Below are positions 1 through 12,708 of a stretch of 64,000 bases of DNA, in pieces (the first letter of the stretch is position 1; every line of letters starts with the position of its first letter). This DNA is from Marsupella aquatica (taxonomy: Eukaryota > Marchantiophyta): the NCBI GenBank assembly GCA_973895155.1, contig OZ316893.1, positions 7,192,001 through 7,256,000 of the forward strand, written 5' to 3'. A program made the translations under genes and the position numbers. Below the pieces are notes generated by a model that was given only the letters and a program-made list of their open reading frames with translations, did no database searches and was not told the origin of the DNA.

Positions 1-1616
1 GGTCTTATAATTATTTAACACGTTATATCCGTTGTGCACTGGTCCGGGGCACTGGTGTAACAGGACGATGGAGGTGAGACAAAACGAGTAGATCCCATAG
101 AGACTAGAATCAACTTGGCAATGCGCTAGACAGCATCTGGTTAGTCAGTGGATCAAGCAGGCTGCTAAGATTAGGAAAGTGATACAGCTTACGGATGCAG
201 TGATGCACTTGCAACAGCTGGATGCTACTGAGGATTTGGAATGAAAGATGCAATTGTTTTCGGAACGATGGTGGTGCCCCTTGCGTCCTTTGCGTGCTAG
301 AATTTAGTTGAGGATCTGCATGGAAAGTGCCGGCACCCACATGCATAGTCACTGCCTGTATTTTAGTTGAGAGTGCCAAGATTGGCTCAGTACACTCTGT
401 TACGATCACCCAAAATTTTCTTCTTCGGGACCACCTCAGGTCTCCCTCCCATCTGAACGATTGTGGTTCATTTTCTGAATTGGGTTGGCTTCCTTTTTCG
501 TGTATTGCTTTGCGTTCTCCCGTCACAATGGTTTACTTATAGAAATTACTCCAGCCCATGCTTAGAGAATTAAACTTGCGTACATCATTTTGTTCCGACA
601 ACAATGGACAGGATATTCATTTTTTTCTCTGGCGGACAAGGAAAGACAGACAAGTTCATGAATTCAATGTGATGAGAAGCTTCTTGAACACATACCTTAC
701 ATACAGAAAGTGGTAATAATCCGAGTGACTCATTGCTGTTAGGCATCTAGAACACTGTACGACTCAACAGAAGCTGGTCGGCTCCGGAAACCTGGCTATT
801 TTTATTTGTCTCGGAAAGAAAAGAAACAACACCAGCCTGGAGATTTGAAATCTGCACGACGTCAATTATTCAGGCTTTTCATGATCATCCTTGCCAGCTG
901 CAACGGCAAGTCCCTACTACGCCGCCTCTTTCAAGATGAAAATCTGTTTTCGGACACTTGAAAAGCCTGTAGACTGAGATTGTCAGAAACCTTTGGACTC
1001 ACATCTAAGACTTGTGACTGAAAATTTATTAGTTTCAATGTGAATTGGATAGATCAAGTTTTGCAAGATTTGTTGAGAGCTAAAGATCTCACTCTACTAA
1101 TCAAGCCAGGCGCTCATTTCATTCTATGAATACTGCAACGAATGTTTCGATCTGGCATGGTCCTGGATCCTCTAAAGACCGTGGATCACATTGTTAGGCA
1201 GATACAACGATTCTCTTTCACTGCAAGCAACAGACTCAAGCAGGGAGTACGTCATTACTCCCTTCAGAAGGTCTTTCATAAACAAGTTCGCACGATTATT
1301 TACTAGTCGTCTCAAATTGGGTACAAGGATACTCGAGAATCCAGTAGTATTGCAAACGCTGAACTCAAGTTACAGATAGCACCAACAATTAAATTCGACC
1401 TGCCGAGCTCTGACGAATCAGGACTATGACGGATCAGGAGACGCGCTTCTTTCCTTTGGCTAACTGACAGTATGCCTTGTCCTCTCTCGAGTAGAAAGAA
1501 CTGAATTCCGGATCTCTGACAATGATGACGTCCTTAATTTGTCGCAGCTATGATGCAGAGTGCTCACTAAGAGGTGGAATTATTGCAGTTTCATTGAGAA
1601 ACAAACTTGACTGACA
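1..1616. other. Intergenic, no gene supported
   Basis: I see no gene, RNA or repeat here that I can defend. Open frames on both strands are short, lack an ATG or have no recognisable protein character. Any promoter of a neighbour beyond the left edge cannot be assigned. Confidence 0.5.
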
Positions 1617-2066
1617 TCATTTCCAGCTACCCAGCATCGATCGCATGAAGGCTGGATCACGTTTCATGTATTCAATGTACATGAGTTCCGCCTCGTTGAA
1701 TATGCATTCGCTCGATTGAATCTTTCGACCGGGGTTCTTCAACTGACCACCCATCGGGCCCATTGCCATTCCCACGACGCATCTTTTAGATGCGAAACTC
1801 ATCATCATATTGACATACGCATCTCTTAATCTGGCCAACAGGGCCAACGGAGAGATGATGCGGATTCTGATCTTTGGCATCCTGAGGCCCCAGGATCTCT
1901 TGGACTTGCTTCCCAGTCTATGCACCTTCGGCTTCCTCCTTCTGAAGTCCTTTCTGCCAACAAAACCACGCTTGCCGGTCTGCTCGTATGGATTTTTTTC
2001 GCTGCCTTTCCTCCCGTGTCGCCATGGGGAGGAAATGAGAACAGTGCGTTCATCGGTGGTGTCCAT
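1617..2066 (-). CDS. Small basic plant protein of unknown function
   Basis: A 149-residue single-exon frame beginning at ATG 2066 (MDTTDERTVLISS). The first 60 residues are strongly basic (RRRKPKVHR, SKSKRSWG). Residues about 63-95 carry the block RIISPLALLARLRDAYVNMM, which resembles a block (SP..L..RLRDAYV.MM..A) that I associate with small uncharacterised plant proteins. These often also have an acidic/aromatic C-terminal motif, seen here as FNEAELMYIEYMKRDP. No signal peptide or membrane segment is visible. The coherent composition and the conserved-looking block make this a better coding candidate than the overlapping plus-strand frames at 1810-2148. The family match is from memory and no function is implied. 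The start is the first ATG of the frame, and no intron is needed. Confidence 0.58.
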   Translation of the reverse strand: MDTTDERTVLISSPWRHGRKGSEKNPYEQTGKRGFVGRKDFRRRKPKVHRLGSKSKRSWGLRMPKIRIRIISPLALLARLRDAYVNMMMSFASKRCVVGMAMGPMGGQLKNPGRKIQSSECIFNEAELMYIEYMKRDPAFMRSMLGSWK

Positions 2067-4273
2067 GATCGATACAGTGGAGCTACCCGGCTGGAGATTT
2101 AAACTGGTCGTTGAGAAATTCTGCTGCCCAGCTTGGGAGAGGGCTTAGAAAACCACCATTCCAATGAAATAGGACTCTTTCATACTAGTAATAAATACAA
2201 AATCAGCTATGAAACGTCATCGATCATACCGAACCTACCGAAGGTAGCTTCTCATTGCCCAACTGATAATCCTTGGCCTCCAAAATAAGAGCCCCGGAAG
2301 TGAATTGGAATTGGATGGGCACCGTGGAGAACGTGAAAGATGTAAGTTGCGCTCTATACTGCCAGACAAGACAGGAGTCTAGTCTCGGAACCTCTCAAAC
2401 TACCCAGGCCATTCAGTTTTTGCATCGATGAAAGAGTCAGGCACATCGTGCAGAGTTCAAGGAGCAGCTGCTTCAATTGTAAAGATCAGTTGTCACACAA
2501 AATAGAGCAGAGATGCATGTAGACTTGTGTCTGCTCAGAGAAATTGCTTGACTCTCTAGCTCGTCTAGATCTGAACAGCGAAAGAAGAGACTCTCTGACG
2601 TGAGGAACCTAGGGAAGAAGACAACGTGTGGAGTCTTGCCAGTAAACTCTTGAGCATTACATCGATCAACAAAACCTCGCGAAGTCAAAAGCTGCAGTTC
2701 TTCGTTGAAAGCAGACCACACGACTAGTCGTGTCAATCCTTGGCCATTCCTCTACAGGAATGAGCGAGAACAAAAGCCGGAATGAACAATTGTCAACAAC
2801 TTCACCTGGATTTTCGCTGTTATGTACCGCGCGATACTGTTCTCAGGAGATGCTAATCGTTGCCAGTGGAGTGGAGTCCTCCATTTACGTTAAAGGGGTA
2901 TATGCTCAAGTTCGTCTTAACCTCATAATTCGATGTTTGTCTGAGTTTCAGTTGCATTGAGGCCTCCTAAGCTCGTACGTACGGAAGTGCCTCTAAATCA
3001 CACGTCAGTTTTCAAGGGATGTCATGCAAAGATAACAGAACGCTGTTTGACTTATTAAATCTTATTAGTAATACTAGGCCAAGACTCCAAGAGTCTTGCC
3101 CCCTAGAGTACATTCCTGTCCCATTTGTTTATTTAGTTAGTACATTTGGATGTGTACCATTATCTCTTAACTGGCACTAGTGTCGTGTCAGGCACTTCAA
3201 CCTCTCTTCTTCCATTTTTATTTGTTGGTGTTTGTCCCCTTGTGTCTACCCTACATAGAATTGCATGCTCTCGACAGGCTATCCTACATAGAATTGCATG
3301 CTCCAGATGAGACTTCTATCCTGGGTTGGATGGGCTGGGCCTCCTTTCGGTTTTCAAGGCACCAAAAACACCCAGTTACCCGCAGGTATGGGTGGGTAGA
3401 AGTCATACAGAAGGGAGTGCAATCTTTTGTATGCAATTTCATTTTGTAAATAGAGTGCTTGCATCCATGTCATGTATCATCACCATCACCCGTTTGGAAC
3501 TCATTGACAATGTTTGGTAGCCCAAAATCTATGCTCTGGTTAAAGATTATGGGCAGTTCTAGTGTTTGTAGGTAAGTCTATAAACTCCCAAATGAACTCA
3601 AGAGATTTGGCAAACCCCACCTATTACAAGGGGAAAATATAAATCCTCTAGAATGGTTTTCTTTGTAAGTGAGATTTAAGAACACCAACATAAGTTCCTC
3701 GGGCAGTGCCCTTTTGTCCAAAAACAAAAAAAAAACAAAAACAAAAAAACCAACATAAAACTAGGTGAAACCCCCACATAAGGTAGGATAAATTTTCGAT
3801 TTCCTACTCAGGGATGTGACAGTTTTACTTTGTGAAAGCATCACCAACGACCACCAATGGGAATAAAGTGGGGACAGTAAACGTGTCAGGGAATGGGCGC
3901 CTGGACCAAACAGCACACTTCCTAGGCTAAACAAACAAACCAACGAGAGCGAACACAATAATTATGGGTATGTGATATGTGTCCCCCAGAAGCAAGGTCG
4001 GCCCCACATTGTGGCTGTTGTCTGCAAGTGACAGAAATTTCCCCATAAGCTCAGATGGCATAACGGTGAGCCATGGCAAACCACCCTATGCCTTACAGTA
4101 CATGCAGGCAGCTGAAAGCTTTTCGTAGGAGAGTAGGCATGTCCCACAAAATATGATCGTCGATTGAAGTCTGGACCCCAATTATGAAAGTGCAAATGCA
4201 ATCGGATTGCTACAGTCGAATGAAAACGGCAACGGCGCTCTTGCAAAGTGTCTCTATGTAGTACATGCATGAC
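2067..4273. other. Intergenic with a short direct repeat
   Basis: No gene is supported. The stretch holds a 21-bp direct repeat (3250-3270 and 3283-3303) and an A-rich simple tract at about 3721-3752. The rest looks unique and non-coding. Confidence 0.45.
3250..3303. repeat. 21-bp direct repeat, period 33
   Basis: The sequence cctacatagaattgcatgct (plus one more c) occurs at 3250-3270 and again at 3283-3303 without mismatch. The 12-bp spacers between copies are partly similar, so this is a local tandem duplication. Confidence 0.85.
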
Positions 4274-4320
4274 GCTTTGCAATAGTGAGCTTTGACACCT
4301 CACTATTGCAAAGCCTTTTT
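4274..4320 (+). repeat. Perfect 16-bp stem, 9-nt loop hairpin followed by T run
   Basis: gctttgcaatagtgag at 4274-4289 is followed after nine bases by its exact reverse complement at 4299-4314, then by a run of five T (4316-4320). The stem has no mismatch, which is rare in this otherwise unstructured region. It could be the core of a tiny foldback element or a structured RNA; nothing nearby identifies it. Confidence 0.8.
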
Positions 4321-4600
4321 GAGAGACCCACCCTTATAGCTTGACTGACCGTTGTGCATTTTCTTTGGATTGGTCTGACCCTCCTGCCCCGCTCCACTTT
4401 TGTGTAAGGATGGCGCAAGCAATCTCGTATGCCCTAGCGCATCATCCTTCTGCTCAACAGTCTCTTTCGACGGAAAGCTGCAGCAAACGGCACTTCAAGC
4501 CCTAGTAGCTACTGTCGTCGAGGGGTACACGGCACTTTGCTCTCAACGTGTCATCTGCACCAGAGAAGAAGTTCAAGACGAGAACCGAAGCTTCTACAGA

Positions 4601-4628
4601 TAATGGGGGATAATGGGGGATAATGGGG
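4601..4628. repeat. Three tandem copies of a 10-bp G-rich unit
   Basis: The unit taatggggga is repeated at 4601-4610 and 4611-4620, with a shortened third copy at 4621-4628. It is a short tandem repeat with four-G runs on the plus strand. Confidence 0.9.
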
Positions 4629-5967
4629 CTGATGTTTTTAAACCTTTATTAAGTGGCAACAGCTTTCAACCTGGGCCATTCAAACAGGAGGTGTAACTGT
4701 ATGATTCGGAAATAATGATATTTGCTTTACGGTTTGACTACACTGGCCTCATGATCGACACTTCAAAATCACGACTGCAGAGACTCTTGATTCCGGTCTT
4801 CACAGACATTTTGAATCAACAGTAGACTGATAAAGTCCGAACAGTGTTTTCTTCTTTAGTGACCAGGCCACTCTAATAATAATCGACCACAGATGGTAAG
4901 TGATCGAACAATTGATCCATATCTAATGCCAAAACACGACCAAAGTTTTTCGTCAGCCATCTTCATTCCACGAATTTCAGGAGAGACGTGAACCTGTAAT
5001 GCACCTAAACGACATTCAATCCCGCATAATTCTCACTGAAATGAACTCTTTTACACGAGAACTTGTCACGCCACATTTACAATGAACCATCTTAGTCACA
5101 CAGCCAACTAGGACGACCTGGTTAGTATCCTGAAAATAATTGTGCACCTTAGGTGGTCAAATCAAACATTGTCACGAGGAGGATTTGAGGTCATCAGTCG
5201 TTGACATTAGTTTATTTATTGTTGCATTGAAAAAACAGATTGAAAATCATTCAGAAAGCCAGCATACAGAAGGGGTGGCCCACAAATTAAGGGGGTCGGC
5301 ATCCAGGTGGACCGAAGGTCGAGAAGCCAAAACAGCCTGCAAGTCCCCCCGGTTCCTCCCCGTCCCCGTGAACAGAACTCTTGTTTCAGGTGGTGTTGCG
5401 TTACTGTAGGGTAGATTCTTATCGCGGACCCGCTGTTCGGTACCACGCTGGTACCCATTCACTGGCAGGTCTTGTGGGGTCCTGCCGCTCCTTCTACAGT
5501 GGCTAGATTTCTTATTTAGCTCCCTTTCCTGGGACATGCTTCGCTCCTGGTTTGCCCCTCTGGCCCTCTGGGCTTTTCACACTAGTTTATTTCAATTTTA
5601 ATTACTGATTGAAAGGGGAGACTAAATTACAAAGTTTCAGAACGTTCATGAACGACTTCAACGGCTCAAAGATCCTCTTTCGACAATGCAAAGCACCATA
5701 GACATGGTTGCAGTCTGTTACATGAGAACGATAAAAGGCATTTCTATTTTCCCCTTGAAAGACCTTCGAATTCCTGGACCATTCAAAACGACAGCAATTG
5801 GGAGGATTGGGGCATTTTCTAAGATTACTTTCAGGGCCAATTGTTCATAGAGTGGTCTCCTTTTTCTGCTTTACCAGTGAACCTGCTCCTTTACACAGAT
5901 AGAGAGAAAGCGAGGAACTGAAAGGTCAGAGGGAACTATTATAAACTAAGTTCACTTGCTCTGTATA
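4629..5967. other. Intergenic, nothing recognised
   Basis: Short open frames on both strands (for example around 5140-5540) overlap each other and resemble no protein I know. No RNA gene or clear repeat was seen. Confidence 0.45.
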
Positions 5968-6220
5968 GGGTAATGCAGGTCTGGGCGCAGGGTTACTAGG
6001 CTGTAACCTTGGGTCCAAAATATGAAAAGAAACTGACTGGCGGCAGCTGGGAAGCTTCTTTGAATATTCCAGGAGCAGGTTACAGCCTATAACCCCAGCC
6101 CTGCCCTGCATTAGCTTACCTAACTCTTGCCTGAAAAGAGGTTACTGGCTCAACTTTTCAGGACACCAAATTATGACTATAGCAAGCCCCTGTAGAAATG
6201 GTTATACACCAGTAACCTCT
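5968..6220. repeat. Two nested foldback sequences
   Basis: The segment at 5968-6010 reads gggtaatgcagg...ggctgtaacct and reappears inverted at 6077-6120 (aggttacagcct...cctgcattagcttacc), with a few mismatches, around a roughly 65-bp spacer. A second inverted pair follows: agaggttactgg at 6137-6148 and ccagtaacctct at 6209-6220. This is typical of MITE-like foldback DNA. No target duplication was identified. Confidence 0.6.
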
Positions 6221-6350
6221 TCTCCTGATAGGATTTAAGAATGCCAGGTTTTCACTCTCAGACAAGTAGACCAATGACAACTTGTCCCCCCAAAAATGGA
6301 TTATTTGCTCAATATTCACTTATATTCCCCAGCCAGGACAAAAACTCCCT

Positions 6351-6500
6351 ACCCATCCCGGGCCGGTCCCGAACTCTCCCGACCCCTCCCGGCCGAGTCC
6401 CAGACTTTCCCGACCCTCCTGGCCCGGTCCCAGACTCCTCCTAACCCTCCGGGCCCCGGTTGCAAAGTCTCCCTGCCCAGTCCCAAACTCCCCCGGTTAA
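6351..6500. repeat. C-rich minisatellite
   Basis: Degenerate tandem units of about 23-25 bp built around tcccgacc, cggcc and ggtcccagact run across this segment. The complement is G-rich with many GGG runs. Short proline-rich frames across it are products of the repeat and not genes. It resembles the G-rich block at 34482-34660 read on the opposite strand. Confidence 0.7.
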
Positions 6501-8580
6501 GAGTGCTGGAGTCTTGCGTAGTTGCGTAGGATAGGGATGATGTAGAAGGTCTGCTCCTGACACTATTCTTATCACTTTAGTGGGTGCACCGCTCGATCAA
6601 AACACCAATCAATTAAGAAGTGACAGCTGGAGGGAGGTTCATTTTTTACCAATGAACGGTCAAGTTGGATGATGTCAACCGCGATTGAGGTGTCATTATT
6701 GACGCCGCCCCACCAAAAGTCCTTTAGGTGGTTGCTTTCCGGCACTACGTAGATTAAGTGAACTTACTATTCAATTCAATAAAAGTATTGTTTCATTTGT
6801 TTTTTGCAGAAGTCCCGCAAACTTAGAAGGAAACGATAACATATCATATTCCAGAAAACGCAAACGAGATACTTCTAACATCAAGGACGGACAGTCAATT
6901 TCTTAAGCTGCATCGCATGGGATCTATGGAGCTGTGCTTTATTTTTAACTAGAATGAAATGAGTATAAAAGAAATTACTTTCAAAACATATGGCATTCAC
7001 TAGTGTCTTCCCCCAATCATGGGCATTGGGCTATATTAGAATAGCGGCCCATGGGGTATTCAATTTGAACAGTGCACCCGGGCATTGTATGCAAGTTTTG
7101 ATCGACCATCGGTTTTACGTTTTTCCCCTAAGTTAGTTGCTTCATTTTGCTTGAGAATGGACGTTGTATTCAAATGTTGTTGCTGTGTTTGAACTAAGGC
7201 CTTATGTTAAGGAATGACCAATGAGCACCAGTTGAAATGAATTTAAGCTCTTACCAGGACTTAGACTCTTAGAGTGATAGGATTGATGTGCTTGGAGAGC
7301 AGTGGTTCAGTTCAAGCTTATTCTATTTTCCAACAGTATTTCAAACCTAAAGAGGAATGTGTGACTCATTCAAATATTCAAATTTGAAATACAAAACACT
7401 CCCATACAAACCACAAGTACACTATCATCACTTGGCAATTGTTTGTTGGAACCAAGTACTTCAGGCTTTAAACACATGTTAATATGAATTATTTTGGGCT
7501 TGTGTTTTTTCCGTCTCCTCCTTATTTCTCTAATTGCCTTGCAGGTGCACATAAATTATTCTAGGACTCATCATCATCAAGTTATGGGCCACCAGAATAA
7601 TTTGGAGCACTTTGTCCAACATAGTGGTCCATCCTGGCTTCAGTTTCTATTCACTGGTTTAAGAATCATTTTAATTCCTTAAAGTAATTTATTTTCCATA
7701 TTCTTTCTCCAAAAAGGGCTTGAAGCTAACTGAATTTATTGGAATTTAAAGCCCTTAGGGACCACAAGGTTTGTCTTCACAACCCCCATGGGCCACATTT
7801 CCCAAAATTTGAGCTTCATTGTAATAATTTGATATTCATAAATTTAAATATATTTTAAGTTTTGAGGGTATGCTAGGTAGGCTAGGTAACCTACACTTCC
7901 ATCAGCTGACAGTGAATTTATGGACAAGTTGGTTAAGATTTAGGGTTTCTTCTCTTCTAGTTGCCTTGCAGGTACAAAACCAAAAATCAATTTTAGGACT
8001 CATAGTCATTAACTGTGGTCTATGGAGCACGTGTACTGACTTCTATATTCACAATCAAAATATTTAAAAACAATCTCTCAGTTTTTTGTTGTTGCAATTA
8101 TTTTTACCTTTTATGCAGGGATTCTGATAGCAGTACAATAAGTCAATAGTCCATACATAAAAGTACATGGGGTTCACCATTATCTTGCAGGATGGGTGAC
8201 AGGTACATCAGCCCCACCAACTCTTGCATAATAGGCAGGGGTTTGTGTTTTTATATGGAGTAAAAAGCTAGATATAGTAAATAATAAAAATTGGGTTTTC
8301 CACCTCACTTTCTGAGTTGCATATGAATTTTGGGTTTCTTCTTTTTTCCACTTAAGATTTAAAAACTTTCCCAAGCCTGCTGAGATTTTTCTTAAAATAA
8401 TTTTAGAATACTAATACAAATCCTAAAATGCTGGCTAGTTTGGTTATTGAACCCATGTATTAACAATCCCATATAATCTGGTTTTCTCTAATTTTTCCAC
8501 ACTTCAAAACAATTTCGATTTTTTCCTAATTTTTTTTTTGGATTCATTGAGTTGAGAGGTACTAGAGCTAATTTGGTAGA
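6501..8580. other. AT-rich intergenic, possible old duplication
   Basis: No gene is supported. A weak duplication is visible: the context gccttgcaggt...taggactcat occurs near 7530-7580 and again near 7960-8005, each followed some way downstream by ggagcac. The copies are heavily diverged. Confidence 0.4.
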
Positions 8581-8611
8581 CTAAAATTAAACCTATTATG
8601 GTCAATAGCCC

Positions 8612-9345
8612 AATGCCTGTACATTGCAAAAAAGTTGTCGAGCTGAGAAAAAGTTGTCGAGCTGAGAAAAAGTTGTCGAGAGGAGAAAAAGATGTCAAGA
8701 AGAGAAAAAGATGTCAAGGTGAGCAAAAAATGTGAAGGAGAGTAAAAGATGAAGGAGAGAAAAGATGTGAATGTGAGCAAAAGATATCGAGGAGATAAAA
8801 AGATGTCAAGGAGAGGAAAATGTGTCAAGGAGATCAAAGATGTCCAAGAGAGAAAAGATGTCAAGGAGCTCAGAAAGGATGCCCGTGTCAAGGAGAGAAA
8901 ATTTGTCGAGGTGAGAAAATGATATTGAGGTAAGGAGAAACTATTGAGGGGAGAAAAAATATCAAGGAGAGAGTTCTAATGAAAGAAAAGATATCATGGT
9001 GGGATCCTAATGCCCGTGCGTTGCACATAAGATGTCGAGGTGAGAGACGATGTTGAGGTGAGAAAAATATATCAATGAGATAAAAGATGTTGAAGACAAA
9101 AATAGATGTTGGGATGAGAAAAAAGGTCAAGGTGATAAAAAGCTGTGAAGGTGTTTGAGAAAAGATATTAAGGTGACAAATAAGTGTAAGTTGATGAGAG
9201 CAAAAGATGTAGAGGAGAGATGATGTGCAGGTGAGAAAAGATGTGACCAACATGAGAAAAAGATGTGGATGAGAGCAAAAGATGTTGTCATGAGAAGAGA
9301 AAAAGAATGATGTCAAGGTGATAAAATATGTCAAAGTGAGAAAAA
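8612..9345 (+). repeat. Long gatgtcgaggtgagaaaa-type minisatellite with two head motifs
   Basis: About 730 bp of degenerate 18-22 bp units, mostly of the form gatgtcRaggWgagaaaa, almost pure purine plus T on the plus strand. It starts with aatgcctgtacattgcaaa (8612-8630) and restarts with aatgcccgtgcgttgcaca (9009-9027). The same head motif introduces the minisatellite arms at 33.6, 34.1 and 35.4 kb. Serine/leucine/phenylalanine-rich frames on the minus strand (8568-9334) are artefacts of the repeat. Confidence 0.85.
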
Positions 9346-11025
9346 ACAGAAAGTAAGCGATGCATGAAGTAAGTCATTGAGAGAAAGTATTGAGAGAAAA
9401 ACATTGTCTCAGTGAAAATGTTTCAAAATGGATGTGTTGTTGAAAGAAAAGTGTAAGTTGGGGTACCACATGCGAATCCCAAAAAATACACATAGTGAGC
9501 CCCCCGGGTTGTTTGGGCATAGAGTTCTCTCTCAAGCTCCAATTTCTCCCTTTGAGTCCTCATATTGCCCCAAATCTTAAAACCCCTTAATCATCTACAA
9601 TACATCCAACCCACATGACATATCAGCACTTTTATGCACCTGCAATCAAAGCTTGATAGACCCTAGGTGTATGTCGGTTAGGACACACCTTCACAAAAAA
9701 CCTGAGACATTTGCAAACATCGATTGTTCATCGAGGATGGCACTTCTTGGAAAGAACAGGACTCGATGGGTGTGACTTGCCAAAAACCAGGCACAGAGTC
9801 AAGCGCCCATAGAAGGTAAAGATGTCCTGTCCTCACCTAGGTCAGCGAGGTGAGGGTACAATGTGTGGTACTCTGTGCAGTTGAAGGGAGTTTGGAGGGC
9901 AAGAGAGTGCAAAGCAGCATTTGTTTTAGTGGCAAAATTTTACCAAATCCCACCTCCCCAATAAGCATTCACCCCTTTTGGCAAAACCTCACTCATATTT
10001 TGTGCCTCATTAGCCAGAATTTAAAGGTCATCCTTGATTTGACAGTCAGGAAATTAATCAGATAATGAATATTTTGAACATATATCCTTTCCTTCACACA
10101 CTAGACATTAGTTGCTCTTGCAAACAAGTAAAAACCTTAAAAAATAAGCTGGTGCAAAAGAATGGGACCATTCCGTGGCCATGGGGATGAAAAAATACCA
10201 AGGACCCAAAATTGGGTTCGGTGGCCGGGGGTGCTCAATTCTTTTCTTCCAACCCATCACACTCAAATAAGTATAGGGTTCTTTTATTGGGTTTAGTGAA
10301 AAACTTTAAATTTTTATTGAAGAACATTAGCTCAATCATTAGGGTTATTTTAATCCAGTTTTGAGAATTATAAGAATATAGAGTTTTTAAAAACCAAATT
10401 TGAGAATATTCTAGGAATATTCCATTAAGTTAGAGTAAGAAATTTATTTTAAAAACTTTATTGATTTAAGTTTTAGGGTACAAATTTATTCCCCAAAGCC
10501 TTGCGTGTGATATGAGACACCACTTGGATTGAGGCCCTTGAGTTTGGTGGGCAAGGCAAAAGTACTTTAGGTACTGTGGGCAAGGTAAACATACTTTGGG
10601 TATGGTACCCAAGGGAAATTACTTTTGGGTACATTGGGAGAGGTGAGGGTACACTGCAGGGTACAATGTGCATGTGGAGGGAGGTGGAGAGCAAGCAAGT
10701 GAGACTATTTTGGCTCATACAAGGGCGATGAAAAAACTTCACTTGTATTCAAGAGTCAGGATGTCTTCGGCCTTTTGTCATTTTTGTAAGCAGACTATGC
10801 AGGAGTTTAGGCCGGATCACATAGTATTTGATTGCATATAAGGCCGGATTTTAGGGTATATTGGGAGCATTTGGATTTGTTTGCGTTAATTGTATTTTTA
10901 GTTCTCCTCTCTACTTTCTCCAGTTTTGTTTAATCTTACTATATAATCGCAAACAGAAGCTACTTTTAAGTGCTATGGTCTAGAGTGAAGCCTCTAGACT
11001 GTAACTCAAATAAGGACAAAATGTA
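9346..11025. other. Intergenic with diverged ggtgagggtac repeats
   Basis: No gene is supported. Similar sequence is found at 9848-9915 and 10641-10700 (ggtgagggtaca, then gtgtg/gtgca, gaggg and gagagcaag-like text). Between 10550 and 10670 are irregular copies of a unit ending in gggtac. This looks like dispersed non-coding repeat DNA. Confidence 0.4.
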
Positions 11026-11221
11026 TAATGACTCTCAATAAGACAAAGGTGCAAAACAAATAGGTATGCAAAGATGTCAAAAAAGAATATAGATTAAAAA
11101 AATTCAGTTCTATTTACGTAATGACTCTGAATAAGACAAATCTAAGATGTGCCCAAAAAAATAGGTATGCAAAGATAACGGAAAAGAGTATAGATTTTTT
11201 TTCTTATCAATTCTCTTTACG
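11026..11221. repeat. Tandem duplication, about 95-100 bp unit
   Basis: Copy one (11026-11118) and copy two (11119-11221) both begin taatgactctSaataagaca, contain ataggtatgcaaagat and end tttacg. They differ by small indels and substitutions. No coding potential. Confidence 0.85.
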
Positions 11222-11586
11222 TTCAAGGAAGGGGTAGTCATGCTAGTAGTTGTTGTATATTTTTATATTGGAGAGAAGAGAGTGTTGTTTACTTTAGTCT
11301 TAATGTAGGGTTGGGACTAAATTTTTAATAGTGATGGAGAGGAGAGGGCAGTGTTGATTTTTAGTTTATCTTTAGTGGTTGGGAGTAGTTCAAGGGGCCA
11401 AAGTGAATGTTCCCCAGTCACACCTTGCCTATTTTTTTTGGGGTAAGGTGTGCTTTTGTTTTTTGGGTTGCGGGTGAGGGCACGGGCAAATTGATATGGT
11501 CGGGTGATTGAATCTCTAAGTGCACTTGTTGTTGGCTCCAAGTGCGCTTATATATATACTTATCTTAATTTGTCTGCAATTTTAAT

Positions 11587-11885
11587 TTTTTGAATCCTTT
11601 TCAACTCACCTGTCCCCCAAACCTATCCTTATGTCAACTCATCCTTCAAACTATGTTTATTCTACCTTGACCCGTTTTTCGTTTTCTGGTGGATAGATTG
11701 TACTACAGCATCAATGGATCATGGCCGGGAGGCGGCCACCAATCAGATGGAACCTCAGGTTAAGTACTGGGGTTAAGTTAACCAGTATACTACAAGGGGG
11801 TCAAGGTAGAAATAATAAGAGTTTGGGGTACTGGTTGAGAATAAGGGTCAGGTTGGGGACAGGTTAGTCAAAAACTATTTTTTTG
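11587..11885. mobile_element. MITE-like foldback element
   Basis: The left arm, about 11598-11673 (cacctgtccccc...ttctaccttgaccc), is matched inverted at about 11801-11872 (gggtcaaggtagaa...ggggacaggt) at roughly 75% identity by eye. The centre holds a short GC-rich palindrome-like stretch near 11724-11740. About 300 bp with no coding capacity is typical of a MITE. I could not define a target-site duplication, so the superfamily is unknown. Confidence 0.65.
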
Positions 11886-12445
11886 AATTGCCCAACATAT
11901 CCTGGTGTTTGAGTTCCAATCCATTTTTAGGTTACGGACTCGCCGTTCCTTCACTTCCTCCTCTTTGGCAATTTCCTCTCCATTCCACAGTCTTAGCAGC
12001 TGGAACCGATAACCTTTTGATTTCAGTCCTTCTAGGACTCAGGTAATTGAAATTTAAAAAGATGTCACTTCCATTCACGCAAGTACAATTTGCTCCACTT
12101 GAACCAAATTTCAGATCTATCCGCTTCGATTGCGGCCCTAGCTGACTGTTTCGTTGCTTTCAAACTGTGAAATCAATGGGTTCTTTGCATATGAAGCGAA
12201 GCATGTATGTAGAAGAGCCGAATTGGCTACTGAACCTTCGACTGGGCAGTTTCTGATGCTTATATGTAACTATTCGTGCCTGATTTGGCGGTTGGGCAGG
12301 AACACTGAGTGCAAGTGATTTAAATTAACATCTGATTTGTATCGTTGGGCCATTTGTTGCAATCCTGTAGTTGATGTTGAGGGAATTGAACTCTGCGTAT
12401 TTCCGAAGTCGAACCTTTTGATTGCACTACCTTTGTATACTCTTG

Positions 12446-12708
12446 TTGGAAACTAATTCACGTGTTTCAATGTGGAAACCTACATAATTATGCTGATCAC
12501 TGACCAGGTCATGCTGTTTTGTTCTTAATAAGCAGTTGGTAAGTTGCATTTTTATGATAGATTGAGCTTCGTGTTCGTGAGAGGGAGCTGACATATTGCA
12601 TTCTGGTTTTGGAAACTAGAGCATGTATTTCAATTTGGAAACCTATATATATGCTGATCACTGACCTGGTCGTGCTGTTTTTGTTCCTAGTAAGAAGCTG
12701 CTAAGTTA
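12446..12708. repeat. Diverged tandem duplication in presumed 5' intron
   Basis: The segments at 12446-12545 and 12609-12708 both read ttggaaact, then tttcaat(g/t)tggaaacct, then tgctgatcactgacc, then gctgttttkgttc, then aagtt. The period is 163 bp. They lie just upstream of the Dabb coding region, probably in an intron of its 5' part: an exon may end at ggactcag|gtaatt near 12041 and the next begin at ctgtccag|gtcctt near 12730. Confidence 0.8.

Noticed and set aside
8504-9334. Long Ser/Leu/Phe-rich open frames on the minus strand
   Set aside because: They arise because the minisatellite unit lacks stops in these phases; composition is repetitive and no ATG-led protein family fits.
8612-9345. 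CRISPR-like array of short repeats
   Set aside because: Units are degenerate, contiguous and without unique spacers of fixed length; the genome is a plant nucleus.
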